From positions 62,001 through 126,000 of the forward strand of contig JBMNOE010000005.1 of the NCBI GenBank assembly GCA_050942895.1: a stretch of 64,000 nucleotides of DNA. Direction: 5' to 3'. The stretch is from JBNRMR01 sp050942895. GTDB taxonomy: Bacteria; Bacillota; Clostridia; Christensenellales; UBA1750. The notes beneath the pieces were generated by a model that worked only from the letters and a program-made list of their open reading frames with translations, searched no databases and had not been told where the DNA came from. Shown one piece after another: positions 15,954 to 25,092 of the stretch; position 1 is the stretch's first letter; the number at the start of each line of letters is the position of its first letter. Made by a program: the position numbers and the translations under genes.

Positions 15954-17603
15954 ATGAAGAAAATCTTGATCGTATTTTGTGCCATAGCCCTGATGCTGAC
16001 AGCGGCATGTTCCACCCCGGAAGCGCCGTCAGACGCCACGCCTTCGGGCGGAGCCGCAGCAAGCGCAGCCCCTGCTGCTACCGACGCCGGCGCTACCACC
16101 GAAGTGGCGCGCTACAAGGTGATGGTCCAGCGCAAACCTGATGATGGAAACTGGGATGATCTTTGGCTGACCAAGCTGGTGGAAGAAAAGTTTGGCATTA
16201 AGCTGGACGCAACCGAAGTCACCACCGAGGGCTGGGAGGAGAAAAAGAACCTTGCCTTCGCGACAAACGCGCTTCCGGATCTGTTCGGAGAAGGCCTGAC
16301 CGACTTTGACGTCATCACCTACGGCTCCAACGGCACGCTGATCGATCTTAAGGATTTGATATATGAACATGCGCCCAATGTTGTGAGCCTGTACGAACAA
16401 CGCCCTGACTTTGCCGCAGCCATCACCGCGCCGGGCGGCTCGATTTATTCCGCCAGAGGCATTACCACGACGCCGAGGGAGCAGTCCAGAGCACGTGTTT
16501 ATGTGAATACCGACTGGATCGAAACCCTGGGCATGACGATTCCTACCAACCTGGACGAACTCTATGACGTGCTGGTTGCCTTCAAGAACGGCGACCCCAA
16601 CCAGAACGGCATTGCTGATGAAATTCCGATGGGCGGTCGGGCAAGCAGGCAAAACACCCACAATGAAAACGGAAGATCCATCGCTGCATTCATTCTCTCC
16701 GCCTTTGGTCTTGCGGATGAGCGGATAGTGGTGGACGAGTCTGGCAAGGTGCTCTTTGTACCCGAGCAAGAGGGTTACAGGCAGTATCTGATATATATGA
16801 ACCGCCTTTATTCAGAGGGACTGCTGGATCAAGAGTATTACTCTCAGGCGGAAGACCAGCGCGTGGCAAAGACCAGCTCCGGCCTTTACGGAGTGTTCCC
16901 CACTACAGGAGCCAACTGGTCTGAAATTAAGGAAGAAGAGCTAAATTCGCAGTATAACTGCATTCCGCCGCTGACCAGCAGCATAAACAGCCAGCAGATA
17001 TGGCCGGCATATGATATGAGGCTCACCAGCGACTATGCGATTACCTCCATTTGCCAGGACCCCGTCCCCTTGATGAAGCTATATAACTGGCTGATGAGCG
17101 AAGAAGGCTCGATGGCCCAGCGCATGGGCTCTGAAGTGGGCGACTACGACGAGCAGTACGGCATTCAGTATGTGACAAGGGACGGCATTGAGGGTTTAGA
17201 TCTGCTCTTCCCGGCAGAAAAATACGCTTCATTTAACCAGTTCCGCTCAAAAGAGATGACCACGCAGAAGTTCCCTTACTACTGGCCCTATGATGTTCCC
17301 CTGCATATCCGCTTTGATGAAAGACAGGTGGACTTGACCAACCAGATCATAGACAACTACGGTGAATTCTATAAAGTTGCTTTCCCCACGATGTTCCTTT
17401 CAGTGGAAGCAACGGATGAAATCGGCATGATCGAGGCGGATCTGGATAGCTATCTGCGCCAGATGGAAGGCCAGTTCGTTACAGGGGTTATCTCTTTGGA
17501 TGAGTTTGACAGCTTTGTCAAGGGCTGCAGCGATAGAAACTCAGGCCGATATGTTGAGATAAAGCAGCAGGCATATGACCGTTACTTGGAGAATATGAAA
17601 TAG
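15954..17603 (+). CDS. extracellular sugar-binding lipoprotein (LipO/YtcQ-type, family 1 SBP)
   Basis: 549 residues. The signal peptide ends in the lipobox LTAACSTP, followed by a low-complexity Ala/Pro/Ser linker (about residues 24-50) and the solute-binding fold starting at YKVMVQRKPDDGNWDD. The length fits the large LipO-type binding proteins that accompany LplB/YtcP permeases. It captures the oligosaccharide and delivers it to the two permeases. A strong hairpin (17637-17662) follows the gene and may protect the 3' end, giving excess binding protein over downstream enzymes. Confidence 0.93.
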   Translation: MKKILIVFCAIALMLTAACSTPEAPSDATPSGGAAASAAPAATDAGATTEVARYKVMVQRKPDDGNWDDLWLTKLVEEKFGIKLDATEVTTEGWEEKKNLAFATNALPDLFGEGLTDFDVITYGSNGTLIDLKDLIYEHAPNVVSLYEQRPDFAAAITAPGGSIYSARGITTTPREQSRARVYVNTDWIETLGMTIPTNLDELYDVLVAFKNGDPNQNGIADEIPMGGRASRQNTHNENGRSIAAFILSAFGLADERIVVDESGKVLFVPEQEGYRQYLIYMNRLYSEGLLDQEYYSQAEDQRVAKTSSGLYGVFPTTGANWSEIKEEELNSQYNCIPPLTSSINSQQIWPAYDMRLTSDYAITSICQDPVPLMKLYNWLMSEEGSMAQRMGSEVGDYDEQYGIQYVTRDGIEGLDLLFPAEKYASFNQFRSKEMTTQKFPYYWPYDVPLHIRFDERQVDLTNQIIDNYGEFYKVAFPTMFLSVEATDEIGMIEADLDSYLRQMEGQFVTGVISLDEFDSFVKGCSDRNSGRYVEIKQQAYDRYLENMK

Positions 17604-17636
17604 GAGATTAAATATATTATTTGAAAAGGGGAGGAA

Positions 17637-17662
17637 GGTCGCACTGCTCTTGCAGTGCGACC
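17637..17662 (+). promoter_or_regulatory. perfect 11-bp hairpin between Shine-Dalgarno and start codon of the FAD oxidoreductase
   Basis: GGTCGCACTGC (17637-17647) pairs perfectly with GCAGTGCGACC (17652-17662) around a TCTT loop. The purine-rich Shine-Dalgarno (AAAAGGGGAGGAAGG, 17624-17638) ends at the 5' foot and the ATG (17671) lies eight bases after the 3' foot. Folded, the hairpin brings the two to a normal distance; unfolded they are about 36 bases apart. No T-run follows, so it is not a simple terminator. It may stabilise the upstream mRNA or control translation of the next gene. Confidence 0.7.
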
Positions 17663-17670
17663 GCAGAAAT

Positions 17671-19089
17671 ATGACTAAGAAAAGCATTTTCGAACCCGCC
17701 CGGGAAATCTCTGTCAGAACCACATGCGATGTTTTTGTTGCAGGCGCAGGAACTGCCGGCGTGGTAGCGGCCATTGCCGCAGCGCGAAACGGCGCTGACA
17801 CAGTGCTTGTAGAACAACTGCCGCTGCCATCTGGCACAATGACCAACGGAGGCATTGTCGCCAACAGCTATTACTCCACATATACACAGGAATGCACCGA
17901 GCCCAAGCGCATTGTGGAGGGCATCGCAAAAGAAATTCAAGACCGCGTCATCGCTGCCGGCGGTTGCCCGGGAGGCATAAAAATCGACGCGCAAAAGAGC
18001 CATTACCACCGCCCATATCTGTTTATAAATGATCCTGAGGTTTACAAGGCGGTCATCAGCCAGATGCTGATGGAAGCCGGCGTAAAGGTATACTTGCACA
18101 CATTCCTTTCCGGTGTGCTTAAGGATGATCAGGGCAGGCCCTATGGCGCCATAATCGAAAGCAAGGCCGGCCGGGAAGCCGTTTTGGCCAAGTGCTTCAT
18201 CGACTGCACCGGTGACGGCGATCTTGCGGTTCACGCGGGGGCAAAGCCTCAGGCATTCTATCAGGAATACAATGTCAGGCCCCTGGCCAGCGTGGGGAAA
18301 ATGTTCGGAATCTCCAATGTGAACATGAGCAAATTCATGGACTATGCGCAGGAAAACGGCATGATCCGCCAGCTTTTTTGCGGGAAGAAGTTCTCAGATG
18401 GCGAGGACTATGTGCGCATCGCCGTCAACTTCCTGGCGGAGGAATCCTGCAAGGCGGCTGCTGAAAAAGCGGGCTTTAGAAGCGCCACCTTCTTTTCAAT
18501 CCATGAAAATACCATCGACTTTGTAAACGGCATAGGCAGGCAAAATGTGAATATCATGAACCTGGACGAGCTGTCAAACATAGAAATGGAAATGCAGATA
18601 ATAGCCCATAAATTCCTGGTTTTCCTGAAGGAAAATCTTCCGGGGTTTGAGGGCGCGTTCCTTAAGAGCACGGCCAATCAGATCGGCATTCGCGCTTCTC
18701 AGGTCGTGGAGACGGACTTCGTGCCCTCCATTGAGGAGATCACCGCCTCCGCCCGCTATGATGACGAGATTGGCATGTACGGCCACAGCGATTATATGCC
18801 GGTGGATGAGATCAGCGTCATGCGAAATAAGGGCATGTATGGCCTGCCCTACAGGATGCTGCTGCCCAAGGGGGTGGACAATGTTCTGGTGGCAGGTAGA
18901 ATGGTGTCGACAAATTTGCGCAGCCATATGTCAACCCGCAACACAATAAGCTGCATGATCCAGGGGCAGGCAGCGGGGACTGCCGCTTCCATCTGCGCAA
19001 GGGACGGTCTTTTGCCCAGAGAGCTGCCATACGAACGTCTGCGCGAGAAGCTGGTGGCCGATGGCGTCTATTTTGAGCCTCGAGATTAA
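17671..19089 (+). CDS. FAD-dependent oxidoreductase (FAD_oxidored family)
   Basis: 472 residues from ATG 17671. A TTG at 17650 is in frame but lies inside the hairpin loop, and the protein family begins a few residues before the dinucleotide-binding motif, which supports the ATG. CDVFVAGAGTAGVVAAIAAARNG (near 20-40) is the FAD-binding fingerprint, EQLPLPSGTMTNGG follows, CFIDCTGDGDLAV near residue 178 is the second conserved flavin element, and the C-terminal DNVLVAGRMVSTNLRSHMSTR closes the FAD site. Family members are often found in sugar-utilisation loci with unknown substrates. It shares its operon with a sugar importer and a glycosidase-like protein; oxidation of the imported sugar is an inference. 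Confidence 0.85.
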   Translation: MTKKSIFEPAREISVRTTCDVFVAGAGTAGVVAAIAAARNGADTVLVEQLPLPSGTMTNGGIVANSYYSTYTQECTEPKRIVEGIAKEIQDRVIAAGGCPGGIKIDAQKSHYHRPYLFINDPEVYKAVISQMLMEAGVKVYLHTFLSGVLKDDQGRPYGAIIESKAGREAVLAKCFIDCTGDGDLAVHAGAKPQAFYQEYNVRPLASVGKMFGISNVNMSKFMDYAQENGMIRQLFCGKKFSDGEDYVRIAVNFLAEESCKAAAEKAGFRSATFFSIHENTIDFVNGIGRQNVNIMNLDELSNIEMEMQIIAHKFLVFLKENLPGFEGAFLKSTANQIGIRASQVVETDFVPSIEEITASARYDDEIGMYGHSDYMPVDEISVMRNKGMYGLPYRMLLPKGVDNVLVAGRMVSTNLRSHMSTRNTISCMIQGQAAGTAASICARDGLLPRELPYERLREKLVADGVYFEPRD

Positions 19090-19106
19090 TGGAACGGAGT
19101 GAAAAA

Positions 19107-21251
19107 ATGAAACTTCCTTGGTATAAAACAGCCCGGCGCTGGATTCAGATGAACATCACCGCGGATATTTGCACAGACAACCAGTTGGAGAACTGGCGCA
19201 AGCAATGGAGCAGCCTGCCGTATCAAGGTCTGCTTATAAACTGTTGCAGCGATACGCGATTTTGCCAGTGCGGCGTTGACTATGTGAAGCCGGCGGAGAA
19301 CCTTGGCGATCAGGACATATTCGGCCTTTACGCCGCCGCAGCAAAGGAGGACGGATTGGCCGTCGCTGCCCGGTTTGACATGCAGTATGCAAATCAGGAC
19401 TACATAGAGGCTTATCCCCAGTGGTTTCAGCGCGACAAGCAAGGCGGTTATGTGCTGAAGGAAAGCCTGGGCCTTGCGGCGACCTGCATCAACGGCCCAT
19501 ATTATTCGCAGGTGATGCCCTCTGTGATAGAGGAAATCATACGCAAATATAGTGTTGACGCCATCACGGACAATAGCTGGAAAGCAAACTATAAAACATT
19601 CGTGTGCTACTGCGAAAACTGCAAAGCGCGTTTTAAAAAAGACACAGGCCTTGATCTGCCCGAAGCGGTGGACTGGAATGACCGCGTTTACCGCAAGTGG
19701 GTGCAGTGGGGCTATACGCTGCGCGTAGAGCTTTGGGACCGCCTGGCAGAGCGGGCAAAGCAGGCCGGCGGCGAGGACTGCATTTGGGCGGGCATGTACC
19801 ACAGTGACCCGATGAACAGGCTAAATGAATTCATCGATTTTCACGAGATCTCAAAGCGTCTGCGCTTCCTTTTCCTTGACCATCAGTGCCGCGACATCAA
19901 AAACGGCATGGATATGGAGCAAAACTCAATGAACGGCTCAATGCTGCATCTGCTTTCCCATGAGGATTTGCTGATAACCCAGTGCACCAACCATTATGTC
20001 CGCTATCCCCAAAGGGGCTGGTTCCGCCTGACTGCCGCGCCGCCGGTGGAAACGCTGATGTGGGAGCAGGAGGGCCTGATGGGCGGCATGGCGCCGATGA
20101 CGCATTTCACCGGCACCATGACATATGACTCCCGCCGCTTTGAAATTTCAGGCGATTACCTGAAATGGCATGAATCGAAAGAGGAATATTTTAAGAACCG
20201 CAGCGAATTGGCCGACGTGGCTGTTTTGTGGAATCAGGAAAACGGCGATTATTATGGCAGGGATAATACCGCCCGCGCCATTTGGCCCTGGGAAGGCTAC
20301 CGGCATGCGCTGACAAAGGGACGGATGCCTTATCTGCCCATCAACTCCCATGATATAAAAAAATACGGACATCGGGTGAAAACTCTGGTGATGCCTGAAC
20401 TGGCCGTTTTAAGCGAGAATGAAATCGACGATGTTATCGCCTACCTTGAAAAGGGCGGCAACCTTGTCCTGACGGGCAAGTCCGGCCTTTTGGGCGAACT
20501 GGGCGATCCCTACAGGGAAAATGCCGCCGGTTCACGTTTGTGGGATTATCTGGGCCTTAGCCGCAGCGGAGAAGTGGGCTACAGCACGGAGCTTCTGGGA
20601 GAGGATCTGGAGCATTGCCAGAGCTATTTTAGAATCACCCGAAGTGACCATCCGGTTTTTGCCGGATTTGAAAAGGCGCAGGTTGTGGCCTTCGGCGGCG
20701 TGCTGCAGCAGGTCAAGTCAACGGGGGCGCTGAAGATGATCGCCGACTGGATTCCCGGCATTCCCATCACCCCAAACGAATATTCATACCCCAAGCAGTT
20801 CTGCCCGGATGTCGGCACGGTTTTCGCCGGGACTCTCAAGTCCGGCGCGAGGGTCGTTTATCTGGCGGGGGATATCGACAGGCTGTATGCGAAGAATGAT
20901 CTGCCGGACCATGCGATGCTACTGCAAAATGCCGTCCGCTGGACTTTGAACGATGATCTAATGATCAGGATTTCAGGAACGGGATATATTAGCACTAAAG
21001 CGTACCGCCAGGGAAACAGCATGATAATCCACATGAACAACATCACCGGCTCGAATGTTCGCTTTGGCTATGCCGATGAGTTTATCCCCGTTGGGCCGCT
21101 GGTCGTGGACGTAGCATACCCCGCCGGCGACAAGACGACGGTAACCGGCCATGTGGATTGCGGCAGCCTGCCATATGAGAAGAAGGGGAGTGGCATCAGC
21201 TTTACGGTTGATAAGCTGAAAACCCATGAGATGATAGTCATCAAGGGTTAG
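19107..21251 (+). CDS. glycoside-hydrolase-like TIM-barrel protein with beta-galactosidase-trimerisation-like domain
   Basis: 714 residues; CGGAG upstream favours ATG 19107 over the ATG at 19089 that overlaps the previous stop codon. The N-terminal barrel (about 1-350) resembles hypothetical glycosyl hydrolase family 6 and GH42: ARRWIQMNITAD at the start, AVAARFDMQY, AITDNSWKA, and the CYCENC metal-like knuckle followed by a long F-x-lP segment. Residues about 375-560 look like the class-I-amidotransferase-like trimerisation domain (DVAVLWNQENGDYYG, VKTLVMPELAVLSENE, YLEKGGNLVLTG). A C-terminal beta domain follows. No signal peptide, so it works on imported oligosaccharide. Catalytic residues and substrate cannot be fixed by eye. 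Confidence 0.75.
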   Translation: MKLPWYKTARRWIQMNITADICTDNQLENWRKQWSSLPYQGLLINCCSDTRFCQCGVDYVKPAENLGDQDIFGLYAAAAKEDGLAVAARFDMQYANQDYIEAYPQWFQRDKQGGYVLKESLGLAATCINGPYYSQVMPSVIEEIIRKYSVDAITDNSWKANYKTFVCYCENCKARFKKDTGLDLPEAVDWNDRVYRKWVQWGYTLRVELWDRLAERAKQAGGEDCIWAGMYHSDPMNRLNEFIDFHEISKRLRFLFLDHQCRDIKNGMDMEQNSMNGSMLHLLSHEDLLITQCTNHYVRYPQRGWFRLTAAPPVETLMWEQEGLMGGMAPMTHFTGTMTYDSRRFEISGDYLKWHESKEEYFKNRSELADVAVLWNQENGDYYGRDNTARAIWPWEGYRHALTKGRMPYLPINSHDIKKYGHRVKTLVMPELAVLSENEIDDVIAYLEKGGNLVLTGKSGLLGELGDPYRENAAGSRLWDYLGLSRSGEVGYSTELLGEDLEHCQSYFRITRSDHPVFAGFEKAQVVAFGGVLQQVKSTGALKMIADWIPGIPITPNEYSYPKQFCPDVGTVFAGTLKSGARVVYLAGDIDRLYAKNDLPDHAMLLQNAVRWTLNDDLMIRISGTGYISTKAYRQGNSMIIHMNNITGSNVRFGYADEFIPVGPLVVDVAYPAGDKTTVTGHVDCGSLPYEKKGSGISFTVDKLKTHEMIVIKG

Positions 21252-21279
21252 TGAAAAAGCAGAAAAGGACGATTGAGAT

Positions 21280-21960
21280 TTGCAGAGAATGGAGCCTAAA
21301 GAAATGATTCCGATTCCCGAAACTGAAGTCTTAAGCTATGATATAATCGTGATTGGCCATCAACGGGCGAATGTGTATTTTGGCGATGATCCCCGAAACC
21401 CGCCGCGGGGCAAGCCGGTGACCTGCACATCCACGCTGATTCGCGGCCTTGATGAAAACCGCAAGCCATATGCGTTGATGGTGGACCCCACCACCAGAGC
21501 AGATCAAAACGCCTTCTATTTTGATCTTGAGCGGCGCACAGGGCTGAAGCCGAAGGACATAACCCATTGTTTTTGCACCCATGAGCATTTTGACCATATT
21601 GAGGGCTTTGCCTACTTCCCCGATGCAAAATGGCTTGCGCCCGCGCCGAACTTGTTTGCCACAGGCGCGTCAATGCTTATAGACAAGGCCATGCTGATCC
21701 CGGTTGAAGGCGAATTTCTTCCGGGGGTTTATGCCGCTCCGTTGCCCGGGCATACCCACGGCCTGCATGGGATATCGTTTCGCTATCGCAAAAAGCGATA
21801 TATAATCGCAGGTGACGCTGTGGTTTCGCGGCATCACTTTGACGATTTGGCGAATAATTTCGAGGACGATATCGACGCGGCGTGTAAAACTCAGCAGCAG
21901 ATCAAGGCTGAGTTTGATGTAGTAATTCCCGGGCACGATAATTTGATCATCATCCGGTAA
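21280..21960 (+). CDS. metallo-beta-lactamase-fold hydrolase
   Basis: Up to 226 residues. The metal-binding signature THEHFDH, then PGHTHG, IIAGDAV and the final PGHD give the usual set of ligands for a two-metal hydrolase. The start is uncertain: TTG 21280 (AAAGGA ten bases upstream), ATG 21289 or ATG 21304 (GGAG nine bases upstream) are all possible. The last is attractive because homology-like sequence begins about there. It closes the importer/FAD oxidoreductase/glycosidase operon. Lactonase activity on an oxidised sugar would fit the preceding oxidoreductase, but this is inference. Confidence 0.8.
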   Translation: MQRMEPKEMIPIPETEVLSYDIIVIGHQRANVYFGDDPRNPPRGKPVTCTSTLIRGLDENRKPYALMVDPTTRADQNAFYFDLERRTGLKPKDITHCFCTHEHFDHIEGFAYFPDAKWLAPAPNLFATGASMLIDKAMLIPVEGEFLPGVYAAPLPGHTHGLHGISFRYRKKRYIIAGDAVVSRHHFDDLANNFEDDIDAACKTQQQIKAEFDVVIPGHDNLIIIR

Positions 21961-22108
21961 AATGCGCGATAATAGGCGCTGATTGCCGCCTTAGCAGCGC
22001 GGTGATACCTCCTTGTGGCAGGGCCTGTCGGTCATAACTCCGATGGGCCCCTGCTATGATTGGATGTGGCGGCGAATGCCTGCCTTGCGCAGCGGAGCCG
22101 TGATGTAC

Positions 22109-22136
22109 TTGTAAAAACCGAATTAATTGGTATGAT
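22109..22136 (+). promoter_or_regulatory. promoter of the first AraC sensor-regulator gene
   Basis: TTGTAA (22109-22114), a 16-base spacer and TATGAT (22131-22136) preceded by TGG. It gives the regulator its own transcript, separate from the operon upstream. Confidence 0.6.
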
Positions 22137-22174
22137 AATAAAGCCTTCATCCCCGCGAAAGGATGTTTACTTGC

Positions 22175-24499
22175 ATGAAAAACACAAGGGTATTAACAGT
22201 GCTTATTGTCACATATTGCTTTTTCTTTCTTATAGCTACCTCATTTCAGCTATATGCGGCTGTCAACACCGTGCAGTCGGTTCGCCAAAGCGAGGAGGAG
22301 AAAACCAGCCTTATATTAGAGCAGTACGCCAACCATGTGGACTCCATCTTTAAGACAATAAACGGCATAAATACGGTGTTAAAACGAAATGAATATCTGC
22401 TCAACCTTCCCTTTTGGAATGATCGGGTGGACGAAATGTCATATGTGAACCTGAGCAATGAACTGCTTAAGCTCAGTATTTTTTATAATACGTATTTTGA
22501 CAATATATATATTTTTAATTCCAGAGATTCATCGGTAACCAGCGGACAGGGGAAGGAATCGCAATCGCTTTTTTCCACATCTGAGCATGCGTTTTATCAG
22601 GATATTTTCTTCGCAAAGGACTTATCTGCAAAATCATTTGTGTACCAAATGCCGGAAGCGAAGGAAGGCTATTTGTATTTTTTCACTCAGCTTCGCAGAA
22701 GCAGCGAAGGCTTCTACACAAACGCCATGTACATCATCAAGCTGGCCGACCTAAACGAAGGCTTCTATGCCGGTGGAATAAGCTATTATTTCAGCATTTT
22801 CAGCCTTATCGACAACAGCTTTATCGGCTCCAACAGCATGCTTTCAGAGTTTCGCAGCGCTGTAGATACTAACCATAAAAGCGGTTCTTTAGCGGAGAGC
22901 ACGCCCCTGAAAGCGGAAGGCTCTGAATTGATCGCCTATGCGCTCAATTCATCCGTTCAGCCTCTTGCTTATGTAGTGGCAACCGAGCAGGGCCAGATTT
23001 CCGGCATTTTGCAGTCATTTATAAATAAAACAATCTTTATGAGCGTCGTTTTCTTTTTGGTGATGCTTTTTCTCATTGCGACCGCCATATGGTTTCAATA
23101 TACGCCCATCAGGAATATACTTAAGATGATTGGCATAAATGATTTTGGTCGGCAAAATGAATATGATATCATAAAGCAATATGTCGCCAGGATAGAATCA
23201 GAATATATCAGATATGAAAATAAGCTAAAAAGCCATGTTGCCCACATAGAAAACTGGTTTTTGCTGCAGATAATCAGCAATCCATATATAACGGAATCAT
23301 ATGTTAGCGAAACCATGGAATCATATGACCTGACATTTCCCCACGATCATTTCGTTGTGGCGAATATAGAGCTGATAAATATCGAGATGAACAATACCAG
23401 CGTGGCTAACCAGGATGAGCTGAGCAATAACTATAGGCTGCTGATGTTTGCCATTGAAAACATCGTGAAGGAGAGCTTTAGCGATTTTGCCCATTGCAAA
23501 ATGATCGAAAACAAGGGAACGCTGGTGTGCATAGTCAACCTGGCAATAGATAACAAAAACAATGTGGAAAACAATAACGAAGCAAACGAAGAAAATGAAA
23601 GGAAAGCGATGGACGCTATAGTGGAACGTTTCAGGCAGATCCATAAGGACATGAAAAAGCATCTCAACGTGGATTGCAAGGTGCTTATAGGCAGCATTCA
23701 GAATAGCATAATGAAGGTATATTGTTCCTATAATCATGTGATGGACGTCGCTTTTTATAAGAACAATCTTAAGCTGGATTCGATTTTTCTCTACGATGAC
23801 TACAAAGATCTTCAGGGGCAAGCCAGCAAAAACCTGTTTACCGATGATGTCAGGTATAAATTTGCGCTTTCACTGAAAACTGCCAATGCGGTCTTTGCAA
23901 GGACGATACTCATATCGCTGTGTGAAAAGGTGAAAGCGGAGAACTGGATCGTTAAGCGCCGTCTTTTCAGCGATTTTTTTGATGTTATGCAGGAAATCTA
24001 CACCGACTTGGAGTTGCAAGCGCCTGAAATTGAGAAAATGTTCTATAGCTTTCTGAAAAACTATCAGGAGGATGGCACATTTGATGAAAACCTAAGCGAG
24101 TTGGTTGAGCTGTCAGCCGCGCTGATCGATAAGATTAACGAGCTGTCGATCCCCTCGGCAGAGGTATTGGTTACCCGCATAAACCAATTTGTTGAAGAAA
24201 ACTATAACAATCCTGATATTAATGTATCTATGATTGCAGAACAGTTCAATATCACCGCCAATTACCTTTCGTCTATTTACTCAGAGTATTCAAAAGAAGG
24301 GCTGCATGCATACATCACCGGCGTTAGAGTCCAAAAGGCTAAAGAATTGCTGGTTAAGAAAAATAAAATGAAAATAAAAGAGATTGCGGAGGCGGTGGGC
24401 TATCAAAACATCAGGACTTTCAACAGGGCCTTCGTTTTGGAGTGCGGGCTTTCACCAACGGAATATCGCAGCAATTTCACTGACGTTCAGGAATACTAG
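22175..24499 (+). CDS. membrane-bound AraC family regulator with extracellular Cache-like sensor
   Basis: 774 residues from ATG 22175 (AAAGGA 11 bases upstream). Membrane helix 1 (about 7-27, VLIVTYCFFFLIATSF), an extracellular domain of about 240 residues, helix 2 (about 288-309, FMSVVFFLVMLFLIATAIW), a cytoplasmic linker, and a C-terminal AraC DNA-binding module with MIAEQFNITANYLSSIYSEY and GYQNIRTFNRAFVLECG plus SPTEYR. This one-component architecture is common next to LplB/YtcP importers. It probably senses the sugar bound outside or presented by the binding lipoprotein, and activates the 13975-21960 operon through the direct repeats at 13826-13859. There is no kinase domain. Confidence 0.9.
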   Translation: MKNTRVLTVLIVTYCFFFLIATSFQLYAAVNTVQSVRQSEEEKTSLILEQYANHVDSIFKTINGINTVLKRNEYLLNLPFWNDRVDEMSYVNLSNELLKLSIFYNTYFDNIYIFNSRDSSVTSGQGKESQSLFSTSEHAFYQDIFFAKDLSAKSFVYQMPEAKEGYLYFFTQLRRSSEGFYTNAMYIIKLADLNEGFYAGGISYYFSIFSLIDNSFIGSNSMLSEFRSAVDTNHKSGSLAESTPLKAEGSELIAYALNSSVQPLAYVVATEQGQISGILQSFINKTIFMSVVFFLVMLFLIATAIWFQYTPIRNILKMIGINDFGRQNEYDIIKQYVARIESEYIRYENKLKSHVAHIENWFLLQIISNPYITESYVSETMESYDLTFPHDHFVVANIELINIEMNNTSVANQDELSNNYRLLMFAIENIVKESFSDFAHCKMIENKGTLVCIVNLAIDNKNNVENNNEANEENERKAMDAIVERFRQIHKDMKKHLNVDCKVLIGSIQNSIMKVYCSYNHVMDVAFYKNNLKLDSIFLYDDYKDLQGQASKNLFTDDVRYKFALSLKTANAVFARTILISLCEKVKAENWIVKRRLFSDFFDVMQEIYTDLELQAPEIEKMFYSFLKNYQEDGTFDENLSELVELSAALIDKINELSIPSAEVLVTRINQFVEENYNNPDINVSMIAEQFNITANYLSSIYSEYSKEGLHAYITGVRVQKAKELLVKKNKMKIKEIAEAVGYQNIRTFNRAFVLECGLSPTEYRSNFTDVQEY

Positions 24500-24540
24500 T
24501 CTGTTTTTAGGCGCTAATGCAAGAAGAAAAAAGAAAAAGG

Positions 24541-25092
24541 CTAAACTCGCTGCACCCTTATTTTGCTGACCATCAGCGCGGAGAGGATGCAGATAAAAGC
24601 CATCACAAAGGAAACTGAAAACCTATAATCGAATATTGGGGTGTAATGCAAAATTAAGTTGACAATAGCCAGTATGCAGCCTGCGGCGGTGATGGGAAGG
24701 CCGACAAAATGGTCTGCATAATCTCCTATATTATATCTTGCCAGCCTGAATGCACCGGACGCGACGTATATGAGGGTGACTGCGTATATGAGCCAGCCTC
24801 CCTGCCTTACGGTCTCGTGGGTCAGCAAAACCGCCATGGGCGCGAGACCGAAGGATGCGAAGTCGGCGAAGGAGTCCATCTGCTTTCCCAGCAAGGACTC
24901 CACCTTTAAAAGCCTTGCAAGCTTTCCGTCTATGGCGTCCAAGAAAGCACAGACGAGTATCAGCGCGCAGGCAATTGGGCGGTGCCCCTCACCCCTGTGG
25001 CAGATGTGCATAAAAAGCACTGAGACCCCGAGCAGCATGTTCAGCATCGTCAGCGTGTTTGGAAGCTGCTTCACAATTTTTCTACCCATCAT
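24541..25092 (-). CDS. pssA: CDP-alcohol phosphatidyltransferase, probably phosphatidylserine synthase
   Basis: 183 residues. Start at ATG 25092, which follows AAGGA; the longer frame to 25128 is unsupported. The CDP-alcohol phosphotransferase signature is complete: D-A-I-D-G-K-L-A-R near residue 56, then G and two catalytic Asp in GKQMDSFADFASFG. Six to seven hydrophobic helices. Members of this length with LPNTLTMLNMLLG at the start are usually CDP-diacylglycerol-serine O-phosphatidyltransferases (PssA). Another head-group alcohol is possible because no psd gene is adjacent. It overlaps the flippase-like gene by 11 bases and is the last gene of the feo operon, an unusual place for it. Confidence 0.85.
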   Translation of the reverse strand: MMGRKIVKQLPNTLTMLNMLLGVSVLFMHICHRGEGHRPIACALILVCAFLDAIDGKLARLLKVESLLGKQMDSFADFASFGLAPMAVLLTHETVRQGGWLIYAVTLIYVASGAFRLARYNIGDYADHFVGLPITAAGCILAIVNLILHYTPIFDYRFSVSFVMAFICILSALMVSKIRVQRV

